A DNA stretch of 64,000 nucleotides from CAVWTN01 sp963757945 (GTDB taxonomy: Bacteria; Vulcanimicrobiota; Vulcanimicrobiia; Vulcanimicrobiales; Vulcanimicrobiaceae), in contig CAVWTN010000002.1 in NCBI GenBank assembly GCA_963757945.1, positions 1,612,001 through 1,676,000 on the forward strand, read 5' to 3'. The notes below the pieces were generated by a model that did no database searches, was not told the origin of the DNA, and saw only the letters and a program-made list of their open reading frames with translations. The stretch's first letter is position 1. The number at the start of each line of letters is the position of its first letter. Below, one piece after another: positions 31,317 through 40,591 of this stretch. Position numbers and translations under genes: made by a program.

Positions 31317-31871
31317 CTACGATGCCGCGGGCGCGCTCAGCAGCGCGATGCTCGTGACGCTCTTGACCCAGCGAGGGTGGCGCTTATCGTCGGGGACGAC
31401 GACTCGGAATGGACCCGTGGCGCCGAGCGGCGCGCCGTCTTGAGTGTCCGCGAGCAAAACGAGACGATCCGACATGCCCGCGTCGAGTTCCGCGAGCGAG
31501 AAGACCACGCGATAGCCGTCGCTTGCGGAGACGAGCGCGTAGAGCGTCAGCGCAGCAGCGCCCTCGAGCGCGCTCCCGCTCGGTGCGCCGGCGCGCTGCA
31601 GGATCGCGTCGAGCGGCACCCCGCCGTACACTCGCTCCGGACCTTGCTTTCCGGTGACGCGCGCGGTCGCTCTGGGCATCGCGAGCAGATCGGCCCGGCC
31701 CAGCACCAGGGGCTTGGGGATCGCACCGGTGATCGCAAGCTCCCCCGTCCCGGGCTCCGCGGGCGGGGCGGCAGCGGGGGCCGCGGTCGCGGTGCCGGCG
31801 GCTCCTGCCGTGGCGAGCGCGCCCGACACGAGTGCGAGCATGGTGCTGCGAGAAATCGCGGGCGAGGGCAT
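31317..31871 (-). CDS. Exported molybdopterin-dependent-oxidoreductase-like domain protein
   Basis: 184 residues from ATG 31,871; a longer frame is possible but the signal peptide starts here (MPSPAISRSTMLALVSGALA, cleavage near ATAAP). The mature part matches the small SUOX/YedY-like substrate-binding fold often found without the cofactor Cys: LAITGAIPKPLVLGRADLLA, MPRATARV, YGGVPLDAILQRAG, TLYALVSASDGYRVVFSLAE, LDAGMSDRLVLLAD, FRVVVPDDKRHPRWVKSVTS. Probably extracytoplasmic; whether it binds a cofactor is unclear. Confidence 0.75.
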   Translation of the reverse strand: MPSPAISRSTMLALVSGALATAGAAGTATAAPAAAPPAEPGTGELAITGAIPKPLVLGRADLLAMPRATARVTGKQGPERVYGGVPLDAILQRAGAPSGSALEGAAALTLYALVSASDGYRVVFSLAELDAGMSDRLVLLADTQDGAPLGATGPFRVVVPDDKRHPRWVKSVTSIALLSAPAAS

Positions 31872-32234
31872 GATGCGCGGGGTCCCTTCTGTGAGCGAGG
31901 GCGTCTGCAATCCTGAGCCGCCCGGAGCCACGCGGCAAGCCGGGCTAACGGAATGTTAGGATAGTTTGCGGCATACCCCAACAGTACTCCGTGGGAACTC
32001 CGCTACGCACTATGCACGTGTCGAAGCGAAGCCCCGTCGTCTCGACCCTTGCGCCGCTACGAGGCGCACCTACATCGAATGCGGCTTCCGCTGCGAGCAC
32101 ATCCGCGCGGCAGGCGGTGTTTGCGCGCCTTTACGTGAAATTAGCGTCGGTCAAGCCCGATACGGACGGAGAGCGATGGCTAGGCTTACGGTAACCGCAG
32201 TCCGGCACGGCCTCGAGCGCGAGGCCGGCATCCG
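31872..32234. other. Intergenic region, no gene recognised
   Basis: About 360 bases between divergent genes. Short frames only, without motifs; presumably holds the promoters of both neighbours, none of which is clear by eye. Confidence 0.4.
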
Positions 32235-32606
32235 ATGACCGGCGATCAGCATGCCGGTGCGAGTTCGCTCGGCGTCATCCGCTACAACAAGCTCGTGCGG
32301 GACCGCATCCCGGAGATCGTCGCCCAGAGCGGGCTCACCGCCGTTACGCGCGCGCTGAACGACGAGGAGTTCGTGGCCGCACTGCGCGCCAAGATCTCCG
32401 AAGAGGCGTCGGAACTGGCCGATGCTCCCGAGGAAGAGATCGCGGAGGAAATCGCCGATCTCCAAGAAGTGATCCTCGCGCTGCTCGCCGCGCTGCGGCT
32501 CTCGCCGGACGAGATCGAGCGCGTCCGCCGGGAACGGGCCGAAGCTCGCGGAGCGTTTGCGACGCGGACGTTCCTGGTCGAAACGCGCCCGCCCGAGAAG
32601 AGCTGA
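32235..32606 (+). CDS. MazG-like nucleoside-triphosphate pyrophosphohydrolase-like protein
   Basis: 123 residues. Begins with a variable N-terminus and then IRYNKLVRDRIPEIVAQSG, the hallmark of short MazG-like or phosphoribosyl-ATP-pyrophosphohydrolase-like all-alpha enzymes. It continues with the metal-binding pattern AKISEEASELADAPEEEIAE, EIADLQEVILALL (ExxE...ExxD). Such proteins hydrolyse nucleoside triphosphates, often non-canonical ones. Here it precedes a hydrolase gene by 50 bp. Confidence 0.8.
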   Translation: MTGDQHAGASSLGVIRYNKLVRDRIPEIVAQSGLTAVTRALNDEEFVAALRAKISEEASELADAPEEEIAEEIADLQEVILALLAALRLSPDEIERVRRERAEARGAFATRTFLVETRPPEKS

Positions 32607-32656
32607 GCGCAGCCGCGCAACGGTGAGCATCCGGCCCGCGGCGAACGCCGTCGGCG

Positions 32657-33523
32657 GTGCTGAATCCATACGCGCAAGCCTGCGAGGGGATCCGCTCGCT
32701 GATCGCTCGCGATGCGGCCGATCCGTCGCTCGCGCGGACGGGGATCCCGCGTTTCTACGAGCACGGCGCAGCAGTGGAACATGCGGTCGTTCTGTTCCAC
32801 GGGTTCACGAACTGCCCGGAGCAATTCGACCAGCTCGCGCAGCGGTTCCACGAGCTGGGCTGCAACGTGTACGTGCCGCGGATCCCGCGCCACGGCCACA
32901 AGGATCGGCTCACGCGCGATCTCGCGAAGCTCACGGACGCGGAGTTGCAGGCTTCGGCGACGCAAGCATACCAGTTCGCGCGCAGCCTCGGCTCCCGCGT
33001 GAGCGCTCTGGGCCTTTCGCTCGGCGGCTCGCTCGTGCTCTGGCTCGCGCAAACGCAACCGATCGACTTAGCGGTGCCGATCGCACCGTTTCTGATGCCG
33101 ATCGCGATCCCGGAGGCGATCGGGATGCCGGTGATGCGCGTGCTCGCCTTCCTGCCGGACATGTATTGGTGGTGGGACCCGCGCGTGAAGGAGAAGTGTC
33201 AACCGGACTACGCCTATCCGGGATTCCCGACGCACGGCCTCACGCAGTGCATCTTTGCCGGCAACTCGGTCATCGAGCGCGCCGCGAACGAAAAGCCGCT
33301 CGCGCGGCGCTGCACGCTCGTCACGAACCGCAACGAGAGCGCCGTGAACAACGGCGTCGCGCGCACGCTCCTGGCGCACTGGCGGCGCGCCGGCGCAAGC
33401 TACACGGAGTTCGAACTAAGCAATCTCGGGCCGCCGCGCCACGACATCATCGACCCGGCGACCTTCCCGCAAGCGCGAACGCTCGTCTATCCCAAACTCG
33501 AAGAACTCGTTCTCCGAACCTAG
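32657..33523 (+). CDS. Alpha/beta hydrolase (serine hydrolase)
   Basis: 288 residues with a GTG start. HAVVLFHGFTNCPEQFD (oxyanion hole, about 41-57), VPRIPRHGHKD, nucleophile Ser in SALGLSLGGSL (about 117-127), and a C-terminal His in GPPRHDIID (about 261-269). The acid is probably in TLVTNRNESAV. No signal peptide, so cytoplasmic. Similar to monoacylglycerol-lipase-like or carboxylesterase proteins; substrate unknown. Confidence 0.8.
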   Translation: MLNPYAQACEGIRSLIARDAADPSLARTGIPRFYEHGAAVEHAVVLFHGFTNCPEQFDQLAQRFHELGCNVYVPRIPRHGHKDRLTRDLAKLTDAELQASATQAYQFARSLGSRVSALGLSLGGSLVLWLAQTQPIDLAVPIAPFLMPIAIPEAIGMPVMRVLAFLPDMYWWWDPRVKEKCQPDYAYPGFPTHGLTQCIFAGNSVIERAANEKPLARRCTLVTNRNESAVNNGVARTLLAHWRRAGASYTEFELSNLGPPRHDIIDPATFPQARTLVYPKLEELVLRT

Positions 33524-33577
33524 AGAACGCTCCACGTGGGAGCGGGGCGCAACGGCGCGAAGAACGCGGGACGAGCC

Positions 33578-34057
33578 ATGGAAGAGATTCGCATTCGCAA
33601 AGCGGGCATCGGTGACTTGGCCAGCATTCTGCACCATCGCCGCGCGTTGTTCGAAGAGATGGGAGAACCGGCGGCCCTGCTCGACCGGATGGAGCAGCTT
33701 TCGTCGGATTATTTCAGCGAAGCGTTGGTGGCAGGCACTTATCAAGCCTGGCTCGGTGAGACGGCGAGCGGTCAGATCGCGGGCGGCGCCGGCGTCGTGG
33801 TCGATGCGGCGCCCGGCGTTCCCGGCGAAGAGCGCGCGCAGCGCGTGTACATCCGTAACCTCTACATCGAGCCCGCGTTTCGCCGCGCCGGCGTAGCGAC
33901 GCGGATCATGGAAGCGATGATCGAATGGTGTCGCGCGGAAGGCTTCGGCTTTGTCTCGTTGCACGCGACGAAGCTCGGCCGTCCCCTGTACGAGGCGCTT
34001 GGTTTCAAACCAACGACGGAGCTGCGCCTGAAACTGCGGCCTCGAGCTCGCGGATAG
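33578..34057 (+). CDS. GNAT-family N-acetyltransferase, copy 1 of a tandem pair
   Basis: 159 residues from ATG 33,578. Acetyl-CoA binding motif in VYIRNLYIEPAFRRAGVATR (about 89-108), which fits the Q/RxxGxG/A signature in the form RRAGVA. FGFVSLHATKLGRPLYEALG completes motif B. The next gene encodes a close paralogue starting with the same MxEIRIRKAGI. Substrate unknown. Confidence 0.85.
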   Translation: MEEIRIRKAGIGDLASILHHRRALFEEMGEPAALLDRMEQLSSDYFSEALVAGTYQAWLGETASGQIAGGAGVVVDAAPGVPGEERAQRVYIRNLYIEPAFRRAGVATRIMEAMIEWCRAEGFGFVSLHATKLGRPLYEALGFKPTTELRLKLRPRARG

Positions 34058-34126
34058 AACGTCATTGAAACCTGCGCCGCTGCGGTGGAAGCGCGCCGCC
34101 GCGGAGCGAACGATGCCCGTGCAGCC

Positions 34127-34612
34127 ATGGATGAAATACGCATTCGCAAAGCCGGCATCGAGGATCTCGCGAGCATCCTGCACCATCGTCGCGCGATGTT
34201 CGAGGAAATGGGCGAGCCCGCGGCGCTGCTGGACCGGATCGACGCGGCGTCGCTCGAGTATTTTCGCGTCGCGCTGACGTCGGGATCGTATCAAGCGTGG
34301 GTGGCCGAGACCGCGCACGGCGACGTCGCCGGCGGAGGAGGCGTCCTCATTTCGGAATGGCCGGGGTTCCCGGGCGAAGGCCGCCCGCGCCGCGCGACGA
34401 TCCTCAACGTTTATACCGAACCGAAGGCGCGGCGCCGCGGCGTGGCGAGGCGGCTCATGGAGACGATGATCGCGTGGTGCCGGGCGGAAGGCTTCGGCGC
34501 CGTGTCCTTACACGCGAGTTCCTTCGGGCGGCCGCTCTACGAAGCGCTCGGTTTCGAAGCGACGAACGAGATGCGCTTAAAGCTCGACGATCCGCGCGAG
34601 GATTGGGAATAG
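34127..34612 (+). CDS. GNAT-family N-acetyltransferase, copy 2 of a tandem pair
   Basis: 161 residues from ATG 34,127. Acetyl-CoA motif TILNVYTEPKARRRGVARRL (about 90-109), then GAVSLHASSFGRPLYEALGF. It matches copy 1 over the whole length, including DLASILHHRRAMFEEMGEPA, then ALLDRI. The preceding non-coding bases also resemble those before copy 1, pointing to a tandem duplication that has since diverged. Confidence 0.85.
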   Translation: MDEIRIRKAGIEDLASILHHRRAMFEEMGEPAALLDRIDAASLEYFRVALTSGSYQAWVAETAHGDVAGGGGVLISEWPGFPGEGRPRRATILNVYTEPKARRRGVARRLMETMIAWCRAEGFGAVSLHASSFGRPLYEALGFEATNEMRLKLDDPREDWE

Positions 34613-34649
34613 GGGAGACATCGGCGCGACGCGCGCGAGGGAGGCCCCT

Positions 34650-34853
34650 GTGTCGACGACGACCATCGTCATCATCGTGCTCGTTCTGTTACTCCTCGGC
34701 GGCGGCGGAGGTTACGGCTATTACACGACTCGCGCGTCGACGGGCGGCCTGGTACGCACCGCGACCTTCAACCCGACGTACGGGATCGGCGGTACGATCG
34801 TCACGTTGATCCTGCTCTGGGTGTTGCTGCACTATTTCTTCCACTTCATCTGA
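34650..34853 (+). CDS. Small membrane protein (DUF3309-like)
   Basis: 67 residues with a GTG start. One hydrophobic helix at the N-terminus (TIVIIVLVLLLLGGGGGYGY) and another at the C-terminus (IGGTIVTLILLWVLLHYFF). The N-terminal helix with its run of Gly resembles DUF3309. Function unknown. Confidence 0.65.
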   Translation: MSTTTIVIIVLVLLLLGGGGGYGYYTTRASTGGLVRTATFNPTYGIGGTIVTLILLWVLLHYFFHFI

Positions 34854-34868
34854 GCAGACGCGCGTCCG

Positions 34869-35237
34869 TCAGGAAGCGGGTTGCGGCGTGAGCGCCGCTT
34901 CGATCGCTGCGATTGCGGCGTTCGGGTCGGCGACTTCGATGACGAGCTTCGCGTAGTTCTCGTCATGCAGGCGGATCGCGATGGCGCGTTCCGGGTTGTG
35001 GACGTCCCAGAAGACGCGCCCTTCGCTTTCGAAGAACGTGCCGGCCGTGATCACGCCCGGAATGTTCGTCCCCGGTGCGCGCAAGCCGTGAAACCAGCGG
35101 GCGGCTTCAGCGGCGGCGCCCTCGACGTTCGCGATATGAACGAGCGGCACGCGTAACTCGCTCTTGAACGCGAGCACTTGATCGAACCCTTCCACGCGCA
35201 CGATCAGATCGGGCGCGGCGATCTCGATGGTCGTCAT
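34869..35237 (-). CDS. PH-like-domain conserved protein of unknown function
   Basis: 122 residues from ATG 35,237, which overlaps the stop of the preceding gene as ATGA; an upstream start is rejected. Single-domain beta protein: DLIVRVEGFDQVLAFKSELR, VPLVHI, GTNIPGVITAGTFFESEGRV, FWDVHNPERAIAIRLHDENY. The pattern is common in bacterial PH-domain-like hypothetical proteins. Translationally coupled to the F420/NADP-type oxidoreductase. Confidence 0.7.
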   Translation of the reverse strand: MTTIEIAAPDLIVRVEGFDQVLAFKSELRVPLVHIANVEGAAAEAARWFHGLRAPGTNIPGVITAGTFFESEGRVFWDVHNPERAIAIRLHDENYAKLVIEVADPNAAIAAIEAALTPQPAS

Positions 35238-35902
35238 GCGCTCACCGCGCGCCATTCCGGCGAGCGTTCTCGTTGCGCTTGCCCGAGCGCGCTGCGCACG
35301 CCCTCCGCGTCGTAATCCTTGCCGTACACCGGCGTGCCCGGTTGCTGGCGCCAGGATTCGTCCAGACCGCCGGCATCGACGCCGTCAAAGCCGATCTCAT
35401 CGAGCAGCCGAATCACGACGGCCTTCGCCGCGGCGTCGTCACCGGCGACCGGAAGCGCGATGCGCCCCGGGGCGCCGGCGGGCTGCCCTTTATCCAGCAA
35501 GTGCTGCGCGTAAATGTTGTTGAACGCCTTGACGACCGGGCGCCCCAACTGCTGCGCGACCCAGCGGCTCTCCGCCGTCCCCGATTCGATGCCGGCGATC
35601 AGCCCGTCACGCTGTTGCGGATAATAGTTGCCCGTGTCGACCACGACGACGCCGGCCGGCACGCCTTCGAACAGGCCGGCCGGTAACGCCGGAATGTTCT
35701 TCTGCGGGATCGTCACGATGACGACGTCCTGGCCGCGCGCCGCTTGCTCGACCGAGACCGCGTGCGCGCCGGTTTCCCGAGCGAGGCCCGCAAGCGACTC
35801 GGGCCCGCGCGAATTCGCGACGGAGACCTCGTGGCCGGCGCCGCGAAAGCGGCGGGTGAGATTTGCGCCGATGTTGCCGGCGCCGATGATGCCGATCTTC
35901 AT
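35234..35902 (-). CDS. NADP oxidoreductase, coenzyme-F420-dependent-type (Rossmann)
   Basis: 222 residues. N-terminal Rossmann loop MKIGIIGAGNIGANLTRRF (GxGxxG) with a basic SR after beta2 (VANSRGPESL), consistent with NADP binding. Then VVIVTIPQKNIPALP, VVVDTGNYYPQQRD and VVKAFNNIYAQHLL, with a C-terminal helical part. It matches the F420-dependent NADP reductase or YhhX-like family; whether F420 is the true partner is unclear, though a CofE-like gene occurs at 46,969. Confidence 0.82.
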   Translation of the reverse strand: MKIGIIGAGNIGANLTRRFRGAGHEVSVANSRGPESLAGLARETGAHAVSVEQAARGQDVVIVTIPQKNIPALPAGLFEGVPAGVVVVDTGNYYPQQRDGLIAGIESGTAESRWVAQQLGRPVVKAFNNIYAQHLLDKGQPAGAPGRIALPVAGDDAAAKAVVIRLLDEIGFDGVDAGGLDESWRQQPGTPVYGKDYDAEGVRSALGQAQRERSPEWRAVSA

Positions 35903-35981
35903 GGATGTTCCCCTTGACGATAGGTGCCCGATAGTGAAGACCCACGTTCGCCCTGCGCGGAGGCATCGCGGACGCTCGATT

Positions 35982-36683
35982 TCACGCGATGCGCGTCCAG
36001 GGCGCCCGCGAGCCGGAACTGCGAAACGCGAAGGCGCTCGTCACGGCCAGAAACACCGCCGCCAGGGCGAGCGGCGGGACGATCCCATAGCGAACTTCGA
36101 GCGCGGCGCCGATGGCCGCGCCGCCGAACATGGCAAGCGCGGAGACGATGCGCCGCAGCGGGCGCGGATTTGAACCGCCGGCGAGTTTCGAATCGGCGGA
36201 GAGGCCGGTCAGCGTCATCGTCAGCACGGTCGTGGTCAGATCCGGCACCGCGAGACGCCGTACCGAGGCGTTTTGCACGCCCATCGCGGCGCCGAGCAGA
36301 AAGATGACCGCGTTCGCGGACGCGGCGAGCGCGCCGCCTTCGGCCGCGAGGACGGTCGCGACCACGACGAGCCCGATCTTCCAGGATGCCGCTACGGCGA
36401 GCAGCCGGCCGCGGTGGGAGGCGGCGTTCGCGAGGCGCCCGCCGCCGAGCGCGCCGAGCAAGAAGCCGCCGAGTGCGATCGACGAGGGCGCCGCGGTGAA
36501 CCCGCTGCCGCTCGTCATGGCGAAGCCGAGAAAGACGATGTTGCCCGTCATGTTCGCGACGAAGACCCGCCCGAGCCCGAGATAGCTCACCGCGTCCACC
36601 AGGCCCGTGACGAGCGTCAAGAGCAGGAGGAACGGGACGAGCGGCCCGTCGCGCGCGTCCCGGCTGTTGGCACCGATGTTCAT
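35982..36683 (-). CDS. YoaK/DUF1275-family membrane protein
   Basis: 233 residues from ATG 36,683, set by AAGGAG 6 nt upstream. About six membrane helices with the family's LVTGLVDAVSYLGLGRVFVA then NMTGNIVFLGF at the N-terminus, and AMGVQNASVRRLAVPDLTTT then VLTMTLTGL in the middle. Likely an inner-membrane protein of unknown transport role. Confidence 0.85.
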   Translation of the reverse strand: MNIGANSRDARDGPLVPFLLLLTLVTGLVDAVSYLGLGRVFVANMTGNIVFLGFAMTSGSGFTAAPSSIALGGFLLGALGGGRLANAASHRGRLLAVAASWKIGLVVVATVLAAEGGALAASANAVIFLLGAAMGVQNASVRRLAVPDLTTTVLTMTLTGLSADSKLAGGSNPRPLRRIVSALAMFGGAAIGAALEVRYGIVPPLALAAVFLAVTSAFAFRSSGSRAPWTRIA

Positions 36684-36729
36684 GCTTGCTCCTTGCGCAA
36701 CTGCGTGCGCTCGAAACAAGGAACCCCGT

Positions 36730-38112
36730 TTAGATTGACAAGCGCTTCAGTTCGCTTTGGGCGCCGTCGTACTCGATGAACGATTTCGGGCAGATCGCGA
36801 GCGCCGACTTGAGCGCGGTCCCGGCGCCGGCCTTTTGCTCGTGCAGCAAGTACCACTCGCCGGTGTAGAAAGCGGCCTCGCATTTCTGATCGGAATTCGT
36901 GGCGGCCGCAGCGGCCGCTTGGGTCGTCCGCGTGCCCGCGAACAGCGCGATCACCGGATACGGCCACTTCGTCTGGTCGAGCGCCTTCGCGCCCGATTGC
37001 AAGGTCGCCAGCGCCGTGGGGCTCTTGGAGCGGGCCTGCGAGAGGTAGCGCCAGAGCACGGGGTAGGCTTCGGTCGGATCGAGCTTGACGGCGGTCGTGA
37101 AATCGGCGGCCGCGTCGGTGAAGCGCCCGGTGTCGAAGTGCGCGTAGCCGCGGCCGCGCACGGCGGTCACGTGATTGGGATCCAGCCGCAGCGCGCTATC
37201 GTAGTCCGCGATCGCATGCTCGAAATCGCCGCTGTGCCGGTACGCGTTGCCTCGATTGTTGAACGCCTTCGTGTAGTTCGGATTGATGCGCAGCGCTTCC
37301 GTGTAATCGCCGATCGCATGCCCGTAGTCGTTCTTGTTGGCATAGCTGATGCCGCGATTGTAATAGGCGTCCGCGTCGCTCGGGTTGAGGCGAATCGCTT
37401 CGCTGTAATCAGCGATCGCGCTGTCGTACTTCTTCGCATCGTCATAGGCGATCCCGCGCTGATTGAAGAGATACGCCGTGCCCGGGCTCGTCGCGATGGC
37501 GGCGGTGTAGTCCGCGATCGCATGCTCGGTATCGTCCTTCGCTTCGTAGGTGCGGCCGCGGCCGTAGAGGGCGTTCGTATAATTCGGATTCAAGCGGATC
37601 GCTTCGTTGAAGTCGGCCAGCGCCTGATCGTAGTTGCCTTTCGTCCTGTACGTGTTGCCGCGGTTGTAGAAGGCGATCGAGTCCGTCGGGTCGAGCCGGA
37701 TCGCTTCGTTGTAATCGGCCAGAGCGCGGTCGTAATCGGCCTTGTGCTTGTAGGCGTTGCCGCGGTTATTGAAGGCGTCCTCGTACGTCGGGACGAGGCC
37801 GATCGCGGAGGTGTAATCCGTGATCGCCTGGTCGTAGTTGCCCATCTCGAAGTACGTGTTGCCGCGGTCGTAGAACGCGATGCTGACGTTCTTCTGAGAT
37901 TCCGTGCCCGAGGTGATCAGCGCGGTGCACGCGGCGATCTCCACGTCGTTGGAATACTGATTGTTGCGGTTGACGCATTGCGCCCATTGATCGCTCGACG
38001 TCTGAGCGAACGCCGCCCGCCCGGCGAAGACGGCGGCGAGCGCGACGGCGATCCCCGCTGCTCGTAATATGTGGCGGTTGCGACGAGAGGCCGGACAAAG
38101 GGGCTCGTTCAT
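36730..38112 (-). CDS. Exported TPR-repeat protein
   Basis: 460 residues; GGAG precedes the ATG. N-terminal signal peptide (basic start, AAGIAVALAAVFAGRAAFAQ). Residues about 75-350 consist of eight or nine 34-residue tetratricopeptide repeats of the type Y..AI.DY..AI.L.P.....A..NRG..Y. A C-terminal part contains a distinct helical region. Typical of periplasmic scaffold proteins. The repeats are well conserved among themselves at the DNA level. Confidence 0.82.
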   Translation of the reverse strand: MNEPLCPASRRNRHILRAAGIAVALAAVFAGRAAFAQTSSDQWAQCVNRNNQYSNDVEIAACTALITSGTESQKNVSIAFYDRGNTYFEMGNYDQAITDYTSAIGLVPTYEDAFNNRGNAYKHKADYDRALADYNEAIRLDPTDSIAFYNRGNTYRTKGNYDQALADFNEAIRLNPNYTNALYGRGRTYEAKDDTEHAIADYTAAIATSPGTAYLFNQRGIAYDDAKKYDSAIADYSEAIRLNPSDADAYYNRGISYANKNDYGHAIGDYTEALRINPNYTKAFNNRGNAYRHSGDFEHAIADYDSALRLDPNHVTAVRGRGYAHFDTGRFTDAAADFTTAVKLDPTEAYPVLWRYLSQARSKSPTALATLQSGAKALDQTKWPYPVIALFAGTRTTQAAAAAATNSDQKCEAAFYTGEWYLLHEQKAGAGTALKSALAICPKSFIEYDGAQSELKRLSI

Positions 38113-38206
38113 TGGTGCTCCTGCGTCGAGGCGGACGAGAACAGCTTTCAGTACTTAGTATTCGGCAAGAAGCCGCTTCATTTGAACGCGTTTGAACGCG
38201 CGCGCC

Positions 38207-40430
38207 TCAGAGAATCCCGGCGGCTTTGAGCCCCGCTTGGATCTCGGCGGCCGAAGACGCACCCTTGCGCACGAAGACGGCCGGCGCCGAGAGGGGCGCC
38301 GGCATCCGCTGCCAGGCGCCTTCTCTCCCGGCATCCTTGCCGGTCCAAAGATCGACCCATTCGCTTTCTTGCGGGAAATAGACCGAGACCGTCGCGGCGC
38401 CGCGATCCAGGACCGGCGCGACCAGCAGATCGGGGCCGAGCAAGAACTGATACCGCAAGCCGTACGTCTCCGGGTCGTTCGGAAAATGCAGGAACGGGTG
38501 CCGCACGACGGGGTGTCCGTGCCGGGCCGCTTCCTCGACGAGCCGCTTGCGATACGGCGCGAGCCCCCGGTAGACGGTCGCGAAGCGCTTGAAGTGCGCC
38601 AGCAGTTCGTCGTCCCCGTCGACCTGCGCGCTGATCGCGGGGTCGAGGCCCTCGTGCGTGCGCAGGACGCTCGTGAACGCGTTGAGTTCGACCCAGCGCA
38701 TCAACAGCTCTCGCGAGCGCGCGATCAGCGGGAACTTCTTGCCGGCGAACGTCTTGCTGAGCGCGACGTACCCGCCGGTGTCGCTGTGCAGCAGGCTGAA
38801 GCCCGAGATGCCTCCCGAGAGCAGGCCGACGACCGCCGTCTTGATGCCGTCGAATTCGTCCCAATCTTGGAGCTGATCGCCGAGCCAAAACAGCGTCGCA
38901 TACGAGGGGCTCTGCGTGAACCCGGAACGGTTGAAGAACACGATGTCGTCTCCGCGGCCGGCCTCTTCGATCGCCTCCCGGTTCACGCGCGCCCATTCGA
39001 CGGGGTAGCGATTGTGCCAGGCGGTGGGCCCGGCGGGCGCGGCGATCGTTCCGTCAAACGGCAGCGCCTCGCCGAAATCCGCCATCCAGCCGGATGCCGC
39101 AGCCTTTCCGATCAGCTCGTTCTTGATGACGTCCTTGATCCAGGTGCGCGCGTCGGCGTTGCTCAGATCGAGGAGGGCCGCGGAAAAGTCCGTGTTCGTG
39201 ATCGCGTACGGCGTGCCGTCGGCCTTCCGCACGAGGAAACCGCGCTGCTGGGCTTCCGTATAGAGCGCGTCGTGGCCGGGGGCGCCGGTCAAGAACGGGT
39301 TGATGTAGACGAGCATCCGCGCGTCGCGCCGTTTCAAACGATCGACGATCTCTTGCCAGTGCGGATAGAAGCTCTCGTCGAGCCGCCAGTTCCACCACAG
39401 TCTGTTTCCCGGCGGAGGTCTCGCGCACGCCGGTCCAATCCTGGATCCAAAGGCCGGCGAGCGGAACCCCGGCGGCTTCGAGCCGCTCGAGCTTCGCGCG
39501 GACGACGTCCGTGCCGCCTTGCACGGAGACGATCGCGCCGTTGTGGATCCAATCGGGGAGCGCGCGCATCCGCCCGGCATAGTCGCTGTACGCCTCGATC
39601 AGCTCGAGCGGGCTTTCCCCGTAGAGGATGCGCCCCGACATGCCCCCGGAATGCACTTTGATCTCCATGCGGCCGCGGCGCCGCAGATCGAACGTGCTGT
39701 ATTCCGTGTTCTCGAGGAACAGCGAGCGCAGGGCGCTGGAGAGAAAGTGCGGCGCCGGAGCTTCGGTGACGTAGGGCGTTCCGCCGCCGCGGTTCGCATA
39801 CCGGTCGACGAGTTGCGTGACGATCGGCTGACCGCGCCCCACGCCGTGCTCCTGCACGAGGATCGGCAGCAGCGCCCCCCGCTGATTGAAATACGTGAGC
39901 TGCTCGCCGAACCCGAAGAAGCCCTCGCCGGGCGCGGTGACGATGCGCAAGCAGATCCGGTCGATCGGCGCGGCGTTCTGCCCTTCGCAGGCGATCCGGA
40001 AGCGCAAGTGCCGCGCCGAGAGCGCGGTGAACGCCAAACTGAAGGCGACGCGCTCGCGCCGCGCCCGGAGCTGCCCGAGAACGATCGCCCGCCCGGGTTC
40101 GATATGGATCGACTCGATCTCCGGCCGATCGTACTGCGCGCTCACGCTATCGTGGATCGAGTACGAACCCTCCGGCGTACCGAACGCGGCGATCTCGGCC
40201 TGGCCGATCTGCGCCGCGATGAAGTTGCCGTCGCCGGGCGTCTCCCAGAGAACGCGGCCGGGGCTGCGCTGATGCCGCACGCGCAAGACGTTGCCGCTGC
40301 GTTCCAAGATGAACGCGCCGACGGAATAGCGCTCGTCCGGGCCGTGCGCTCGCGCGCGCGCGGAGCGCACGGACGCCGCCGCAACGAGCGCGGCGGCCCC
40401 GGCCGCGACGACGAAACGCCGCCGCTTCAC
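38207..40430 (-). pseudogene. GH31 family glycosidase, sulfoquinovosidase (YihQ)-like, interrupted by one frameshift
   Basis: Two overlapping minus-strand frames (40,430 down to about 39,405, then on to 38,207) join into one GH31 enzyme if one base is removed in the AAA run at 39,405-39,407 (TTT on the plus strand). Before it: a twin-arginine signal (MKRRRFVVAAGAAAL) and GLWIQDWTGVRETSAG. After it: NRLWWNWRLDE, then SGWMADFGEALPFD, where the Asp is the GH31 nucleophile. WMADFGE and the Gln-Asp-Trp, Arg-x-x-Trp arrangement (IQDW and RLWW) match E. coli YihQ, which cleaves sulfoquinovose glycosides. The break may be real decay or a sequence error in a homopolymer. Confidence 0.8.
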
Positions 40431-40524
40431 CTACGTGACCGCGACGTTCTGAGAGCCATCCGCCACCGCTCCAACCGGCGCATCCTGAGCCTATGACCAA
40501 GGCCGCCGTGCGGCCGTTGCGGGC

Positions 40525-40553
40525 TTGCAGGTTCCTGGATGCATGGGTATAGT
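40525..40553 (+). promoter_or_regulatory. Promoter of the division/cell-wall cluster
   Basis: TTGCAG (40,525-40,530), 17-bp spacer, TATAGT (40,548-40,553). The start site would be near 40,560, inside the MraZ boxes, so MraZ binding would block the polymerase. Confidence 0.7.
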
Positions 40554-40591
40554 GGGGGGAAGTGGGCTAAAGTGGAGCAGGGTGGAGGATT
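40552..40591 (+). promoter_or_regulatory. Four tandem MraZ boxes (10-bp period)
   Basis: GTGGGGGGAA, GTGGGCTAAA, GTGGAGCAGG, GTGGAGGATT: four directly repeated 10-mers starting GTGGR. MraZ is known to bind TGGGN direct repeats with 5-nt spacers before its own gene. The last box coincides with the likely GTG start codon. Confidence 0.8.

Noticed and set aside
37140..37920. Regular DNA periodicity of about 102 bp
   Set aside because: It is explained by the 34-residue TPR repeats of the protein encoded there, not by a CRISPR or satellite repeat.
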